Source: Cyanobacteria bacterium FACHB-471
Lineage (GTDB): Bacteria; Cyanobacteriota; Cyanobacteriia; Elainellales; Elainellaceae
Direction: 5' to 3'
Assembly (NCBI GenBank): GCA_014695345.1
Contig: JACJOC010000049.1
Coordinates: 310,001 to 374,000, forward strand
Length of the DNA: 64,000 nt
Shown piece after piece: positions 63,437-64,000 of this stretch. Within the stretch, counting starts at the first letter, position 1, and every line of letters begins with the position of its first letter. A model generated the notes under the pieces. It made no database searches and was not told the origin of the DNA. It saw only the letters and a list, made by a program, of their open reading frames with translations. Position numbers and translations under genes: made by a program.

Positions 63437-64000
63437 ATGGGTAGAACTGCCGTATTTCTCGACCGGGACGGGGTGCTGAATCTGGAAGCAGGCTACATCC
63501 GTCGCGTTGAGGATCTGCATCTAGTTCCCGGAGCGGCTCAGGCAGTGCGGCTGCTCAATGACCGAGGACTATTTTGCTGTCTGGTGTCTAACCAGTCTGG
63601 ACCAGCACGAGGCTACTATCCTGATAGCCATGTCCAGGCGTTACACCAGCGGCTTTGCAATTTACTGAGAGCTGAAGCAGGCGCAAGACTGAATGCGCTT
63701 TACTATTGCCCCTACCTTAGCCCACCAGAAGGCGGAATCAATCCTGAATTTGCCCGCTGGTCAACCTGGCGCAAACCCAATACGGGTATGTTAGTTGCCG
63801 CCGCTTGGGAGCACGACCTAGATCTGAGTACCAGCTTTATGGTGGGGGACAAGGCAACTGATATCGATTTGGCGCACAATGCAGCCTGTACTGGAATCTT
63901 GGTCCAAACGGGGTATGGCGATCGTGTCCTCAACAATACCTACCAACACGCCACCAAACCTGACTACATTGCCCCAGACTTGCCCGCCGCCGTTACCTGG
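63437..64000 (+). CDS. gmhB: GmhB-like HAD phosphatase, 3' end outside window
   Basis: 188 codons are visible and the frame is open at the window end. 'RTAVFLDRDGVLNLEAGYIR' has the HAD nucleophile Asp and acid Asp, 'CCLVSNQSGPARGYY' is motif II, and 'KPNTGMLVAAAW' and 'FMVGDKATDIDLAHNAAC' follow. This is the histidinol-phosphatase/GmhB subgroup, which removes the 7-phosphate of D-glycero-D-manno-heptose-1,7-bisphosphate. The GT9 gene upstream supports the heptose role. Start ATG 63437 with AGGGG 3 bases upstream. Confidence 0.88.
   Translation, partial: MGRTAVFLDRDGVLNLEAGYIRRVEDLHLVPGAAQAVRLLNDRGLFCCLVSNQSGPARGYYPDSHVQALHQRLCNLLRAEAGARLNALYYCPYLSPPEGGINPEFARWSTWRKPNTGMLVAAAWEHDLDLSTSFMVGDKATDIDLAHNAACTGILVQTGYGDRVLNNTYQHATKPDYIAPDLPAAVTW

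Noticed and set aside
1-64000. CRISPR arrays, tRNA, rRNA, transposases
   Set aside because: No regularly spaced repeats, no cloverleaf-like gene and no transposase or integrase motif was recognised anywhere; a tRNA scan would settle the tRNA question.

Overview
The window looks like a chromosomal segment of a filamentous or Leptolyngbya-type cyanobacterium. The evidence is the dense scatter of the HIP1 octamer GCGATCGC, and families that are cyanobacterial or nearly so: COP23, Tab2, PTPA-CTERM, PRC-barrel/DUF2382 pairs, DUF2294 and DXCF GAF domains. The DNA is mostly ordinary genome: metabolic genes mixed with regulators and envelope genes. I see no prophage, CRISPR array, transposase, rRNA or tRNA.

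Layout. 1-8 kb: a TPR protein cut by the window edge, a COP23-like secreted protein, pyruvate kinase, two PRC-barrel/DUF2382 stress-type proteins and KDPG aldolase. 8-11 kb: a three-gene DrrA/DrrB-like ABC-2 exporter operon with overlapping stop/start codons. 11-20 kb: surface and exopolysaccharide genes (HpsJ-like, PTPA-CTERM, WecG/TagA-type transferase, GumC/Wzz-like, GT2), plus a LysR regulator divergent from an MBL hydrolase and a KefF-like oxidoreductase. 20-30 kb: PmbA/TldE, Tab2, a CHASE+CHASE3 histidine kinase, a PD-(D/E)XK-like protein, MsrP and PanB. 30-38 kb: an uncharacterised PP-loop protein and an NAD-synthesis neighbourhood (nadE, NrtR-like regulator, nadD-like, pncB). This region is interrupted by an NYN/OST-HTH protein and a decayed MntA-HepT toxin-antitoxin module. 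38-54 kb: a PchB-like chorismate enzyme, an ABC-class ATPase and a sensory region. The sensory region has a receiver protein, two unusual proteins with a ribbon-helix-helix-like N-terminus and four PAS domains, and a chemoreceptor with three GAF domains. Two of those GAFs carry the DXCF signature of cyanobacteriochromes. 54-64 kb: PRC-barrel protein, SMC, a lipoprotein, a damaged DUF6883/DUF4926 pair, IspD, a GT9 transferase and the start of a GmhB-like phosphatase.

Most notable: (1) the two RHH-PAS proteins near a probable PixJ/TaxD1-type photoreceptor, with no kinase or other known output domain; (2) an MntA-HepT module in which both partners are independently damaged, the antitoxin by loss of the second catalytic Asp and the toxin by an in-frame nonsense codon; (3) a heptamer-like repeat absorbed in frame into nadE; (4) several long near-perfect palindromes between genes; (5) an unstudied PP-loop ATPase-like protein. 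All family assignments come from reading the sequence and from memory of the families. No database search was run.
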